DNA from: Rhodococcus sp. OK519 | GTDB taxonomy: Bacteria; Actinomycetota; Actinomycetes; Mycobacteriales; Mycobacteriaceae | Assembly: GCF_003051005.1 (NCBI RefSeq) | Contig: NZ_QAOW01000009.1 | Location: 124,001 to 188,000 of the forward strand | Reading direction: 5' to 3' | Length of the DNA: 64,000 nucleotides | Part shown: positions 52,144 to 62,705 of the stretch, piece after piece | Layout: each line of letters opens with the position of its first letter | Numbering within the stretch: the stretch's first letter is position 1 | Made by a program: the position numbers and the translations under genes | The notes under the pieces: model-generated | The model's input: only the letters and a program-made list of their open reading frames with translations | Databases searched by the model: none | Told to the model about the DNA's origin: nothing

Positions 52144-53832
52144 ATGATCTGGAATCGCCAACGCCCGTCGTCCATGCCCAGCCACCGCTACCGCCCGCAC
52201 TACGAGCGGGTATCGGTGCCGCTCGTCGAACGCTCGTGGCCCACCGCCCACACCACCGTCGCCCCGCTGTGGGTGCCGGTCGACCTGCGCGACGGCAACC
52301 AAGCACTCGCCGAACCGATGGACCCGACCCGCAAGCGTCGATTCTTCGAACTCATGATCGGCATGGGGTACAAGGAGATCGAGGTCGGCTACCCGTCGGC
52401 CAGCCAGACCGACTTCGACTTCGTCCGAGACCTGGCCGAGCACGGCCTGGTGCCGGACGACGTCACGATCGTCGTGTTCACCGCCGCCCGAACCGATCTC
52501 GTCGAGCGCACCTTCGAGTCGGTGCGCGGACTTCCGAACGTCGTGGTGCACATGTACACCGCGACGGCACCGACGTGGCGCGACGTCGTTCTCGGCCACG
52601 ATCGGGACGCACTGCACCGCTTGATCTTCGACGCCGCGCAGGACGTCGCACGCTGCGGCGATCGCCAACCGGGCGTGCGCTTCGAGTTCTCTCCCGAGGT
52701 GTTCAACCTGACCGAACCCGATTACGTGCTACAGGTGTGCGACAGCCTCACCGACCTCTGGGATGCGTCGCCGGACCGTCCCGTGATCCACAATCTTCCT
52801 GCGACGGTCGAGATCTCGACGCCCAACGTGTACGCCGACCAGATCGAGTACATGCACCGGAACCTGGCTCGCCGCGAGTCGGTGATCCTGTCGGTGCACC
52901 CGCACAACGACCGGGGTACGGGTGTCGCATGCGCAGAACTGGCGGTACTGGCCGGTGCACAGCGCGTCGAGGGGTGCCTGTTCGGCAACGGCGAACGGAC
53001 CGGCAACGTCGACCTGGTGACGCTGGCACTCAATCTGCACGCGCAAGGTGTCGACCCGATGATCGACTTCTCGGACATCGACGAGGTCCGGCGAATCGTG
53101 GAGTACTGCAACAGGATCGACGTACACGCCCGACACCCGTACGGTGGGGACCTGGTGTACACGGCCTTCTCGGGTACCCATCAGGACGCAATCAAGAAGG
53201 GCTTCGCGCATCACTACGCGTCGGCGGAGGCGGGCGGCGTCGATCCGGGACAGGCGCCGTGGGACGTGCCGTACCTGCCGATCGACCCACAAGACGTGGG
53301 ACGCGACTACGAGGCCGTCATCCGGGTGAACAGCCAGTCCGGAAAGGGCGGGATCGCCTACCTGCTGCAGGAGGGCTACGGTCTCGATCTGCCGAGGCCG
53401 CTGCAGATCGACTTCGCCAAGCGGGTTCAGCACGCCACCGACGACAGTGGCGCCGAGATCACGGCAGAACAGTTGTGGGAATTGCTTTTCGCGGAGTACG
53501 GGTTCGACGGCAAGCTGGGCCCGTGGTCAGTCGATCATGGCGACGGCGGGGATCACCTGCGGGTGCACGCCGAATTCGACGGCGTGGCTGTCGACGGCGC
53601 CGCGTTCGCCGGTGGCCCCGTCGAGGCCCTCACCAAGATCCTGGCCGATCACGGCAGGCCGGTGGAGGTGCTCTCACTCGCGCAGCAGTCGGTGGGCGCC
53701 GGCAGCGCGGGACGGGCGGCGACGTTCGCCCTGTGCAGCAGCAACGGGGTCACGCGCTGGGGCATCGGATTCGACCAGTCGGTGACAGCGTCCGCATTGC
53801 AGGCGGTCCTGTCCGCCGGGGCCGGAAGCTGA
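52144..53832 (+). CDS. leuA: 2-isopropylmalate synthase
   Basis: 562 residues, the LeuA2-like length class. It condenses acetyl-CoA and 2-oxoisovalerate, first step of leucine synthesis. The TIM-barrel start DLRDGNQAL has R49/D50; metal ligands H252 and H254 are in HPHNDRGTG. The C-terminal regulatory LeuA dimer domain spans about 440-562, so leucine feedback is expected. AGGAGCC precedes ATG 52144. It is preceded by a Leu leader peptide and followed by a strong terminator. Confidence 0.95.
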   Translation: MIWNRQRPSSMPSHRYRPHYERVSVPLVERSWPTAHTTVAPLWVPVDLRDGNQALAEPMDPTRKRRFFELMIGMGYKEIEVGYPSASQTDFDFVRDLAEHGLVPDDVTIVVFTAARTDLVERTFESVRGLPNVVVHMYTATAPTWRDVVLGHDRDALHRLIFDAAQDVARCGDRQPGVRFEFSPEVFNLTEPDYVLQVCDSLTDLWDASPDRPVIHNLPATVEISTPNVYADQIEYMHRNLARRESVILSVHPHNDRGTGVACAELAVLAGAQRVEGCLFGNGERTGNVDLVTLALNLHAQGVDPMIDFSDIDEVRRIVEYCNRIDVHARHPYGGDLVYTAFSGTHQDAIKKGFAHHYASAEAGGVDPGQAPWDVPYLPIDPQDVGRDYEAVIRVNSQSGKGGIAYLLQEGYGLDLPRPLQIDFAKRVQHATDDSGAEITAEQLWELLFAEYGFDGKLGPWSVDHGDGGDHLRVHAEFDGVAVDGAAFAGGPVEALTKILADHGRPVEVLSLAQQSVGAGSAGRAATFALCSSNGVTRWGIGFDQSVTASALQAVLSAGAGS

Positions 53833-53838
53833 CGACGA

Positions 53839-53881
53839 CTCCGGCCGGAACACAGCTCACCCGAGCGTGTTCCGGCCGGAG
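53839..53881. terminator. Bidirectional hairpin terminator between leuA and secreted-protein gene
   Basis: A perfect 15-bp stem (ctccggccggaacac) plus an inner 4-bp stem, 6 bp after leuA and 9 bp before the convergent stop. No T-tract is present on either strand. Confidence 0.75.
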
Positions 53882-53889
53882 CCACCCGG

Positions 53890-54498
53890 TCAGCTCAGGT
53901 TCGCGGACAGCATGCTGCTGCCGGCACCACTCTTCAGCAGGTCGGCGATGATGGCGCTGCCACCGTCCATGTTGATGGTGGCGCTGCCGAGATCGAGCGC
54001 CTGACCGAGGCTGCCGAAGCCGCCCGGAGAGAAGACGACCTGGTAGCTGTAGGACAGCACTGCATCCTGGGCGGTGGCATCGAAGCACGCGCCGACGACG
54101 GCGTAGGCGCCCGGGGTGATCTCCTTGATCAGTCCGGTGTTGCCCTCGCCGCCGGTCGTGCTCTCCACGGTCGGCTCCGCGTCCGAGGTCGGGTTGCCGA
54201 CGTAGTAGACCTTGCTGATGAGCTCCCCGAATCCGGGCCACTGATCCGTCGGCAGCGCGGCGAGCGGCAGCGCGTCGGTGGCGTTGAGCACGATGGGCAG
54301 GCACATGGAGTTCTGGCCGGTGCTCGTCTGCGTGACGGTCATGTCGATGACGCCGCCGACGACGTTCGCCGAGATCTTGGGGGCCGGCACCTCGGCCACC
54401 GGGTCGGCGGATGCGATACCCGGTGCAACCAGGGCGAGCGCACCTGCAGTCGCTGCAGCGGCGCCTACACAACGGGCAATGGTCGACTTCTTGGACAA
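53890..54498 (-). CDS. Secreted protein of unknown function
   Basis: 202 residues. A clear Sec signal peptide (basic start, hydrophobic 11-27) ends at ASA-DP (about 31/32). The mature domain is polar and beta-rich, with cysteines in MCLPIVLN and VGACFDAT that could form a disulfide. It is predicted exported and may be surface- or medium-located. Similar small secreted proteins occur in Rhodococcus, but I do not recognise a functional family. Convergent with leuA. Confidence 0.8.
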   Translation of the reverse strand: MSKKSTIARCVGAAAATAGALALVAPGIASADPVAEVPAPKISANVVGGVIDMTVTQTSTGQNSMCLPIVLNATDALPLAALPTDQWPGFGELISKVYYVGNPTSDAEPTVESTTGGEGNTGLIKEITPGAYAVVGACFDATAQDAVLSYSYQVVFSPGGFGSLGQALDLGSATINMDGGSAIIADLLKSGAGSSMLSANLS

Positions 54499-54797
54499 CT
54501 GCTTCTCCTCGCCTCAACGGAAATCACTGTTCATCACAGTTCCGCCGGAGCCGAGATCTCGGTTGGCAGAACCGGATTCGAAACACCCCACCAACGTTCG
54601 CGGGGATGGAGCACCAAAGCAGGCCGAACGTATCACGGAAACCTACTGAACGGTAGTAAGAATTTCGGCCTTCGGGACAAACGGGGTGAGGCCTCGGCGA
54701 GTGACGCGCATCACCACTGGTTGCGGAATGACGGCGACGGTGCGACCGTTGTAACCACAGTCTTTGAAGTTTCAACTACTTGCCCTCGGGAGCACAC
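54499..54797. promoter_or_regulatory. Divergent intergenic region between secreted protein and YceI genes
   Basis: 299 bp, AT-richer than its surroundings. It contains a weak inverted repeat CTAC-tgaacg-GTAG near 54643-54656 on the secreted-gene side and the palindrome at 54764-54775 on the yceI side. No ORF or RNA gene is evident. Confidence 0.4.
54764..54775. promoter_or_regulatory. Palindrome before yceI (possible MarR-type operator)
   Basis: TTGAA-GT-TTCAA lies 22 bp upstream of the yceI ATG. Similar TTGAA/TTCAA palindromes are used by MarR-family regulators next to yceI genes; no marR gene is adjacent here. Confidence 0.45.
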
Positions 54798-55352
54798 ATG
54801 ACCACTGCCGCCACCGCCCTGCCGAACCTCACCGCCGGAACCTGGGCCATCGACCCCACTCACTCGACCGTCGGCTTCGTGGTCCGACACCTCGTGGTGA
54901 GCAAGGTCCGTGGCACGTTCAATGACTTCACCGGTGCGATCACGGTCGCCGAGGACGGCACCCCGTCCGTGCAGGCCGAGATCCAGGTCGCGTCCATCGA
55001 CACCAACAACGAGCAGCGTGACGGCCACATCAAGTCGGCCGACTTCTTCGACGTCGAGCAGTTCCCGACCGCCACGTTCGTCTCCACCGGCGTCCGCCCG
55101 GCCGGCTCCAACTTCGTCGTCGAGGGCGAGTTCACGCTCCACGGCGTCACCAAGCCCGTCGAGCTGGCGCTCGAGTTCCTCGGAGTCAACCCGGGCATGG
55201 GCAACGGCCCGGTCGCCGGCTTCGAGGCCACCACCACGATCAACCGCAAGGACTTCGGCATCAGCATCGAGATGCCGCTCGAGGGTGGCGGCGCCGTCGT
55301 CGGCGACAAGATCACCATCAACCTCGAGCTCGAGGCCGGCCTGCAGGCCTGA
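54798..55352 (+). CDS. YceI family protein
   Basis: 184 residues without a signal peptide. The lipocalin-like YceI fold is shown by WAIDPTHSTVGFVVRHLVVS (N-terminus), FFDVEQFPTATF and GVTKPVELALEF. Members bind polyisoprenoids or other amphiphiles. ATG 54798 follows CGGGAG; an upstream ATG-like start at 54780 would add six residues. A U-tract terminator follows. Confidence 0.92.
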   Translation: MTTAATALPNLTAGTWAIDPTHSTVGFVVRHLVVSKVRGTFNDFTGAITVAEDGTPSVQAEIQVASIDTNNEQRDGHIKSADFFDVEQFPTATFVSTGVRPAGSNFVVEGEFTLHGVTKPVELALEFLGVNPGMGNGPVAGFEATTTINRKDFGISIEMPLEGGGAVVGDKITINLELEAGLQA

Positions 55353-55366
55353 TCCTCGCCTGAACG

Positions 55367-55413
55367 ACGCACTCGCTGCGGCCACATCCCTCGGCCGTAG
55401 CGGGTGCGTTTTT
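55367..55413 (+). terminator. Intrinsic terminator after yceI
   Basis: Arms acgcactcgctgcggcc and ggccgtagcgggtgcgt (with a G-U/A mismatch or two) form a 17-bp stem followed by TTTTT. It is the clearest U-tract terminator in the window. Confidence 0.88.
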
Positions 55414-55424
55414 CCATTCCCGAA

Positions 55425-56930
<1,506 letters not shown>

Positions 56931-56945
56931 CTATAAGTTGAAAGT

Positions 56946-56974
56946 GGAAGGGATCGAGATTCGATCCTCCTTCC
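56946..56974 (-). terminator. Hairpin terminator after phospholipase C gene
   Basis: A stem of about 12 bp (ggaag-ggatcga / tcgatcc-cttcc) with a 3-nt loop and a small bulge lies 15 bp past the plc stop, followed by ACTTTC in the minus direction. It separates plc from the rox promoter. Confidence 0.65.
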
Positions 56975-56988
56975 GGCTCGGCCGTGCG

Positions 56989-59154
56989 CTAGGACCCGAG
57001 CATCGACGTCGGCAGCGCCGCCGACCCGGTCGCGGGAGGTTGCGGCAGGAGCGTCAGACCCCCGGTGGCTGCCACCTCCACGGAGGGCTGGCTGACACTC
57101 TCCGAGCCGTTCTCGATGTGCCCCATCCACCCTCGCCGAAACGCCGGATCCTCGGTGAGTGTGAGAGCGGCGTCGTACCACCCCTGCTGCGAGGCAGCGA
57201 TCCAGTAATGTTCCTCTCCCGCCGCCACCACGACGGAACTTCCTGTGAGCGTGGCGGTTACGTCACTCGCACCCTCGTTGGCCACGGCCACCCGCAACGT
57301 TCGATCGAGTGGATCGATCGTCGTGCGCACCTGCACCGTCGCGCCCGGCCCGGCCCCCGAACCGGCAAACTCACGACGGAAGCCGTTGGGGCCGACGATC
57401 GTCAAGTTATAGCCGTCACCCGGAACCGCAACATCGTGGCCCACGTCGCCGAGCACGTCGAAGTGTCGGGGCAGATCGAACTCGCCCGCATACGGGAACA
57501 ACGCCAGGTGCACACTCTCGGCGCCGGTGTTGCGCATCGCCACCGACAGCACCTTCGATCCGGCGTCGAATACCGCGTTCGCGTCGGGCTGGTACGGAAT
57601 CGCCCGTGCTGGGCGGGAACCGCTCTCCTGCAACGGCATCCGCTGATGCTCCGGGGGAGCAGGCTTCCAGCGCGGGGTCAGGGGCGGGGCGGGCGGCGGT
57701 GGGGTGACTGACGGCCGGGCACGTGGGGTGTCGAAGTCGAACGTCGACGTCAGATCGCCCGCGACGGTACGCCGCCACCCGCTGATCTCCGGTTGGGTGA
57801 ATCCGAACCGCTTCTCCAGGAACTGCGTGATCGAGGTGTGATCGAACACCTGGGAGCACACGTATCCGCCGACGGTCCACGGCGAGATCACCGTCATCGG
57901 CACGCGCGGGCCGAACCCGAGCGGCTTGTCGCCGACATACTCGTCGGCGACGTCGCGCGGCGGGAGGGGCGGCGGTACGTGGTCGTAGTAGCCGTCGTTC
58001 TCGTCGAAGTTGAGGAATACCGCCGTCTTCGACCAGATTTCGGGGTCGGAGGCGATCGCGTCGAGCACCTTGTAGACCAGCGTGGCACTCGACGCCGGCG
58101 ACGACGTCATCGGGTGCTCGCAGTCCACGGCCGACGGCACCAGGTACGACACCTGCGGCAGGGTGCCTGCCTCGACGTCGGCGCGGAACACGTCGGCGAG
58201 CGTGCCGGGCCGTTCCCGTCGCAGCGCCCGGTCGTACAGCCGACGGTCGGACGGATCGAGGCGTGCGACACCGTCGTCGAGGCATCGCAGCAGCAGGTTC
58301 TGGACGTCGGGCGACAGCAGCGGCAGCGCCGCGTACAGCGCTGCGAGTGTGGGGAACTGGTACGGCACCAACACCGGATGCCCGAGCAGTCCGTGCACGA
58401 TCTCCTTGAACCGCACGAAGTATTCGAGGTTGTTGTCGGTGAAGTTGTCCCATTCCTGGTAGGTCCGCCAGCTGATGCCGGCTGTCTCGAGCCGTTCGGG
58501 AACCGTCGTCCAGGTGTATCCGCTGTGCCAGGGCATGTACGAGTCGTTGGTGACGGCACGCGAACCGTTCGACTCGAACCCGGTGTATCCGCTGATCCAG
58601 TAGTTGCGGTTGGGTGCGGTCGAGGTGGGCACCGAGCAGTGGTAGGCGTCGCAGACGGTGAACGACTCGGCCAGTTCGAACTGGAAGGGGATGTCCTGGC
58701 GGTCGTAGTGCGCCATCGTCGCGGCCGTCTTCGCCGTGATCCACCCGTCGTGCCAGCCGTCGGCGATCGCGGCCTGACCGCCGGCCCACTCGTGGTCGAG
58801 GGCGTCGACGTTCTGGATGTCCATGCGCTGCGCGTCTGCCGATTCCCTGATCGGGTACGGCACGACCACGGACGTGCGGTCGGGCTGTTCGTACACGGTC
58901 CGGCCGGTACGCAGTCGCAGCGCGTTGGGATCACCGAATCCTCGTACACCGCGGAGGGTTCCGAAGTAGTGGTCGAAGGCCCGGTTCTCCTGCATCAGCA
59001 GGACGACGTGCTCGATCGAGTCCAGTCCGCCCGGCGGCACCGGCGACGCGAGCGCGGCCTGCAGGGACGGTGGCAGCAGCGATCCGGCCGCCGCTACGCC
59101 CACGGCGCCGGCACCCAGGGACATGAACCGTCTGCGGGACATCTCGAACGTCAC
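56989..59154 (-). CDS. Tat-exported phospholipase C, phosphocholine-specific
   Basis: 721 residues. A twin-arginine signal (SRRRFMSLGAGAV, R7-R9) and a hydrophobic stretch precede the phosphoesterase domain (DSIEHVVLLMQENRAFDHYF, about 45-64; HDGWITAKTA; NFDENDGYYDHVPPP), followed by two C-terminal DUF756-type beta domains (about 510-690). It hydrolyses phosphatidylcholine or sphingomyelin outside the cell, as in PlcA-D of M. tuberculosis and PlcH of Pseudomonas. GTG 59154 follows CAGGAGG; ATG 59142 is the alternative. Confidence 0.92.
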   Translation of the reverse strand: MTFEMSRRRFMSLGAGAVGVAAAGSLLPPSLQAALASPVPPGGLDSIEHVVLLMQENRAFDHYFGTLRGVRGFGDPNALRLRTGRTVYEQPDRTSVVVPYPIRESADAQRMDIQNVDALDHEWAGGQAAIADGWHDGWITAKTAATMAHYDRQDIPFQFELAESFTVCDAYHCSVPTSTAPNRNYWISGYTGFESNGSRAVTNDSYMPWHSGYTWTTVPERLETAGISWRTYQEWDNFTDNNLEYFVRFKEIVHGLLGHPVLVPYQFPTLAALYAALPLLSPDVQNLLLRCLDDGVARLDPSDRRLYDRALRRERPGTLADVFRADVEAGTLPQVSYLVPSAVDCEHPMTSSPASSATLVYKVLDAIASDPEIWSKTAVFLNFDENDGYYDHVPPPLPPRDVADEYVGDKPLGFGPRVPMTVISPWTVGGYVCSQVFDHTSITQFLEKRFGFTQPEISGWRRTVAGDLTSTFDFDTPRARPSVTPPPPAPPLTPRWKPAPPEHQRMPLQESGSRPARAIPYQPDANAVFDAGSKVLSVAMRNTGAESVHLALFPYAGEFDLPRHFDVLGDVGHDVAVPGDGYNLTIVGPNGFRREFAGSGAGPGATVQVRTTIDPLDRTLRVAVANEGASDVTATLTGSSVVVAAGEEHYWIAASQQGWYDAALTLTEDPAFRRGWMGHIENGSESVSQPSVEVAATGGLTLLPQPPATGSAALPTSMLGS

Positions 59155-59328
59155 GTCTGGACCTCCTGGACAAGACGAATACGACACGCTTGCGCGGAGG
59201 TTATCGAACGCGTGAGCGCCCCGGAGGCGGATTCGTCGCACCCGCGATGAGTTTCGCGAGCAGGCCCGGTCTGTATGGCTGAGGCTCCACGCATCGGGTG
59301 TGGAGCGGCCACACGATCGGAGCCCGTC

Positions 59329-59760
59329 ATGACCGCCGCCTTCCCCCACACCCGCACCGCCCCCGGTACCGCCACCGTGTCGCCACGTGCACGGCTCGTC
59401 GGCCTCGTCGTCACCGGCCTGGTGGTGGCATTTCTCGTGTCCGACGCCGTCATCCACCTCGCGAACATCCAGGCGGTCCGGGACTCGATGGTCGAGTACG
59501 GCTTCCCCGACTACGCGCCGTACGTGATGGGAATCGTGATGCTCGTGTGTCTGGCGCTGTACCTGCTGCCGGTCACGTCGATCCTCGGCGCCGTCCTGCT
59601 CACCGGCTATCTGGGCGGTGCGGTCGCGTGCAACATCCTCACCGAGCAGCCACTGTTCTCGACGATTCTGTCCCCGGTGTACGTCGGCATCTTCGTGTGG
59701 GGCGGGCTGTACCTGCGCGACGCCCGTGTCCGCACGATCATGCCGCTGGTCCGGGGGTGA
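59329..59760 (+). CDS. DoxX-like family membrane protein
   Basis: 143 residues with four hydrophobic segments; VSDAVIHLANIQAVRDSMVE, then YGFPDYAPYVMGIVMLVCL, and AVLLTGYLGGAVACNI are characteristic of DoxX-like proteins. Start ATG 59329 follows CGGAGC; an upstream ATG at 59275 would add 18 unlikely residues. Function is undefined; relatives are linked to oxidative stress or lipid binding. Confidence 0.85.
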   Translation: MTAAFPHTRTAPGTATVSPRARLVGLVVTGLVVAFLVSDAVIHLANIQAVRDSMVEYGFPDYAPYVMGIVMLVCLALYLLPVTSILGAVLLTGYLGGAVACNILTEQPLFSTILSPVYVGIFVWGGLYLRDARVRTIMPLVRG

Positions 59761-59820
59761 GAGTCCACGCCTTACGACGGTGAGGACGGCCACTCCGCGG
59801 CTCGGCATAGGCTGATCGTC

Positions 59821-60210
59821 GTGAAGAAATACCTGCCTGCCGCCGTCGTCGACATCCTGTTCGTCGCCATCTTCGCCGCACTCGGCCGGAGGAGCCACGA
59901 GGAGGCCTCGACCATCGGTGGCCTGCTCACCACTGCGTGGCCGTTCCTGACCGGTCTCGCGGCGGGCTGGCTCGCCACGTTGGCGCTGTACCGCGACAAG
60001 TTCGATCCGCGACTGATGGTTCCGACCGGCGTGATCGTCTGGCTGTCGGCACTGGTGGTCGGCATGCTGCTGCGCGTGGTCAGCGACCAGGGCACCGCGT
60101 TCTCGTTCGTTCTCGTCGCGGCGTCGTTCCTCGCGCTGTTCCTGATCGGCTGGCGCGCTCTGTACCAAGCGGTCCGGAAGCGTCGTACTCTCGCCGGATC
60201 CCGCCGGTGA
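59821..60210 (+). CDS. DUF3054 family membrane protein
   Basis: 129 residues, GTG start, four hydrophobic segments. VVDILFVAIFAALGRRSHEE and TAWPFLTGLAAGWLATLALY, plus a late PTGVIVWLSALVVGMLLR, match DUF3054. The function is unknown. It lies 32 bp before the peptide transporter and may be cotranscribed. Confidence 0.83.
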   Translation: MKKYLPAAVVDILFVAIFAALGRRSHEEASTIGGLLTTAWPFLTGLAAGWLATLALYRDKFDPRLMVPTGVIVWLSALVVGMLLRVVSDQGTAFSFVLVAASFLALFLIGWRALYQAVRKRRTLAGSRR

Positions 60211-60242
60211 ACAACCGGAACGGCGAGACCCCCGGAGGCGCG

Positions 60243-61709
60243 ATGATTTCGAAGCTCGAACCGCAGGACACCGAGCCCGACCGGGGCTTCTTCGGACAAC
60301 CGTTCGCGCTCGCGAACCTGTTCGGCGTCGAGATGTGGGAACGCTTCTCGTTCTACGGCATGCAGGGCATCCTGCTGTACTACCTGTACTACCAGGCGAG
60401 CGAGGGTGGGCTCGGCCTCGACAAGGAAGCTGCCACCAGCATCGTCGGCGCCTACGGCGGCACGGTCTACCTGTCGACGATCCTCGGCGCATGGATCGCG
60501 GACCGCCTCCTCGGCTCCGAGCGCACCCTGTTCTACTCCGCGTGCCTGATCATGTTGGGCCACATCAGCTTGGCGATCATCCCGGGACTCGCGGGCGTCG
60601 GCGTCGGACTCGTCCTCATCGCGGTCGGCAGCGGCGGGCTCAAGGCGAACGCCACGTCGCTCGTCGGGGACCTGTACGCCCCGGGCGACGAACGCCGCGA
60701 CGCGGGCTTCTCGATCTTCTACATGGGCATCAACGTCGGTGGCCTGATCGGTCCGCTGCTCACCGGGTGGGCGCAGAAGAACTGGGGCTTCCACGTCGGA
60801 TTCGCGCTCGCCGCAGTCGGAATGGCGTTGGGCCTCATCCAGTACACGCTCGGGCGCAAGCACCTGCGCGGGATCGGCGCTGCCGCCCCCAACCCGCTGC
60901 CGGTGACCGCTCGGCCGCGGGTCGCGGTCATCGCGATCATCGCTGTCGTCGTCGTGCTGCTGTTCTCCCTCACCGGGGTGATCTCTACCGGCAACATCTC
61001 GGAGATCGTCGTCGCGCTCACGATCGTCGCCGCGGTCGCCTACTTCGCGGTGATCCTGACGAGTCGACGCATCAGCCCCACCGAGCGCAGTCGGGTGTTC
61101 GCGTTCATCCCGATGTTCATCGCGAGCGCGGCGTTCTGGTCGCTGTTCCAGCAGCAGTTCACCACCGTCGCGATCTACGCCGACACCCGCCTCGACCGCA
61201 ACCTGTTCGGCTGGGAGTTCCCACCCACCTGGGTGCAGTCCATCAATCCGGTGTTCATCATCATCTTCGCCGGTGTGTTCGCGACGCTGTGGACCAAACT
61301 GGGGACCCGCCAGCCGTCGTCGCCGATCAAGTTCGCGCTCGGCACCGGCATCATGGGCCTGGCGTTCCTGTGCTTCATCCCGATGAGCGGCGGCGGCCCC
61401 AACAGTGCTCCACTGTTCGGTCTGGCCGGGATCCTGCTGCTCTTCACGTTCGCCGAACTGCTGCTCTCCCCGGTGGGCTTGTCGCTGTCCACCAAGCTCG
61501 CGCCGGCCGCGTTCCACACCCAGATGGTTGCGCTGTTCTTCCTCTCGGTGGCGCTGGGGTCGAGCCTGGCCGGGACCTTGTCGCGCTTCTACGACGAGGA
61601 CAACGAGGTGCCGTACTTCGCGACCATCGGCCTCGCGTCCATCGCCATCGGCGTGGTTCTGGCCGTGTTGTCACCGTGGATCCGACGCCTCATGCGCGGG
61701 GTCAACTGA
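60243..61709 (+). CDS. POT family proton-dependent oligopeptide transporter
   Basis: 488 residues, 12-14 membrane helices. The POT/PTR signature is visible: NLFGVEMWERFSFYGMQGIL (E-x2-E-R-F-x-Y-Y/F-G motif), FYMGINVGGLIGPLLTGW and a second-half FQQQFTT. It imports di- and tripeptides with protons. CCGGAGGCGCG precedes ATG 60243. A C-rich stretch and a large palindrome follow the stop. Confidence 0.93.
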   Translation: MISKLEPQDTEPDRGFFGQPFALANLFGVEMWERFSFYGMQGILLYYLYYQASEGGLGLDKEAATSIVGAYGGTVYLSTILGAWIADRLLGSERTLFYSACLIMLGHISLAIIPGLAGVGVGLVLIAVGSGGLKANATSLVGDLYAPGDERRDAGFSIFYMGINVGGLIGPLLTGWAQKNWGFHVGFALAAVGMALGLIQYTLGRKHLRGIGAAAPNPLPVTARPRVAVIAIIAVVVVLLFSLTGVISTGNISEIVVALTIVAAVAYFAVILTSRRISPTERSRVFAFIPMFIASAAFWSLFQQQFTTVAIYADTRLDRNLFGWEFPPTWVQSINPVFIIIFAGVFATLWTKLGTRQPSSPIKFALGTGIMGLAFLCFIPMSGGGPNSAPLFGLAGILLLFTFAELLLSPVGLSLSTKLAPAAFHTQMVALFFLSVALGSSLAGTLSRFYDEDNEVPYFATIGLASIAIGVVLAVLSPWIRRLMRGVN

Positions 61710-61710
61710 C

Positions 61711-61760
61711 CCCCGCGCCACCCCGCCCCGTCCCCCCGTCCCGCCCCGTCCCCCCGCCCC
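61711..61760 (-). repeat. G-quadruplex-forming repeat after the POT gene
   Basis: Eight runs of three to six C on the plus strand (G on the minus) occur within 50 bp, including two copies of an 17-nt unit (cccgccccgtccccccg at 61722 and 61740). The minus strand could fold as a G-quadruplex next to the palindrome. Confidence 0.75.
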
Positions 61761-61825
61761 GCGTTTTGCGCACTTATCGCGAGAATTCCTGCCCCGAATC
61801 CGCGACAAGTGCGCAAAACGCGGGG
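61757..61825. repeat. Large palindrome (19-bp arms) between POT gene and phosphatase fragment
   Basis: Perfect arms ccccgcgttttgcgcactt and its complement flank a 31-nt centre that holds an inner TCGCG/CGCGA pair. It ends 11 bp from the stop of a truncated gene. It may be a bidirectional terminator or a small dispersed repeat. Confidence 0.85.
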
Positions 61826-61836
61826 TCGACGGACCA

Positions 61837-61965
61837 TCAAGTCCCGGACGTAGCGGGAATCCGACACGCCTGACGATGTCCGACGCCGGTCAGGCCGGGA
61901 TCGACACGCCCCTCCGCGACCGCGACGTGCTCCGGCAGCGCGTGTCGGACAAAGATCAACTGCAT
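61837..61965 (-). pseudogene. Truncated histidine phosphatase (phosphoglycerate mutase family)
   Basis: Only 42 codons remain: MQLIFVRHALPEHVAVAEGR, then VDPGLTGVGHRQACRIPATS and a stop. The RHG-type phosphohistidine motif (VRHALPEHV) is intact, but the rest of the roughly 200-residue domain is missing. It starts 2 bp after the SDR stop, as if in an operon. The break point is next to the large palindrome, which probably marks a deletion or insertion. Confidence 0.72.
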
Positions 61966-61967
61966 GC

Positions 61968-62705
61968 TCAGGCCCCGTATCCGGACGCGCCGGCCCGACT
62001 GAGCACCATCTTCGACAGCACCGCCCGATCCGACAGCCGCAGCACCGCGTCGACGAGTTCGACGACGTCGTTCACGGTGAGCATCGTGTCGGCGGGGATG
62101 CGGTCCTTGGTCCACTCCGACATGTCGGTGTCGACGTAGCCCGGCGCGATCGCCGTCGCGGAGATGCCGCTGCCCGACTCCTCCGCGTTGAGCGTCTCGA
62201 CGAGAGACAGCAGCGCGGCCTTGGTGGCCCCGTACACCGCGAGGTTCGCCTCGGCATACACGCCGGTGATCGACGACACCGCAACCACTTTCGCGCCGCG
62301 CCCGGGGTTCTCCTCCGCGCCCTTGCGCAGCAGTGGGAGCGCACGCTGCAACAACGCGAACGGCGCCGTCAGGTTCACCGCGACGGTCTTGTCGAACCGG
62401 CGCATCGGGAACTCCCCGATCGATCCGGCCGTACCTACTCCGGCGTTCAGGATCAGCGCGCGTAAGGATCCGAAGTGTTCCTCGTGGGCGGCCACAAGCG
62501 CATGCGATGCTTCGGGATCGGCCATGTCGGCGGCCACCACGACGACGTCCGTCGCGCCGGCATCCCTCAACCCGGCCGCGACCTGGTCGAGCCGGGTCCG
62601 GTCGCGGGCCGTGATCGTCAGCCCGTAGCCCCGCTCGGCGAGCCGACGGGCGATCCCCAGCCCGATTCCCCGTGACGCACCGGTGACCAGCGCACTGTCG
62701 GTCAT
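61968..62705 (-). CDS. SDR family oxidoreductase
   Basis: 245 residues. NAD(P) motif TGASRGIGLGIA (about 8-19), NAG in LILNAGVG, and the catalytic Ser (VVAVSSITGV) and YGATK. It is coupled by ATGA to the phosphotransferase upstream. Its neighbours (phosphotransferase, acyl-CoA dehydrogenase) suggest a lipid or short-chain acid pathway. Confidence 0.92.
   Translation of the reverse strand: MTDSALVTGASRGIGLGIARRLAERGYGLTITARDRTRLDQVAAGLRDAGATDVVVVAADMADPEASHALVAAHEEHFGSLRALILNAGVGTAGSIGEFPMRRFDKTVAVNLTAPFALLQRALPLLRKGAEENPGRGAKVVAVSSITGVYAEANLAVYGATKAALLSLVETLNAEESGSGISATAIAPGYVDTDMSEWTKDRIPADTMLTVNDVVELVDAVLRLSDRAVLSKMVLSRAGASGYGA

Noticed and set aside
59155-60492. Upstream extension of the phospholipase C frame, to 1167 codons
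   Set aside because: The extension is Arg/Pro/Gln-rich antisense of the DUF3054 and POT genes; the Tat signal and ribosome site fix the start at 59154.
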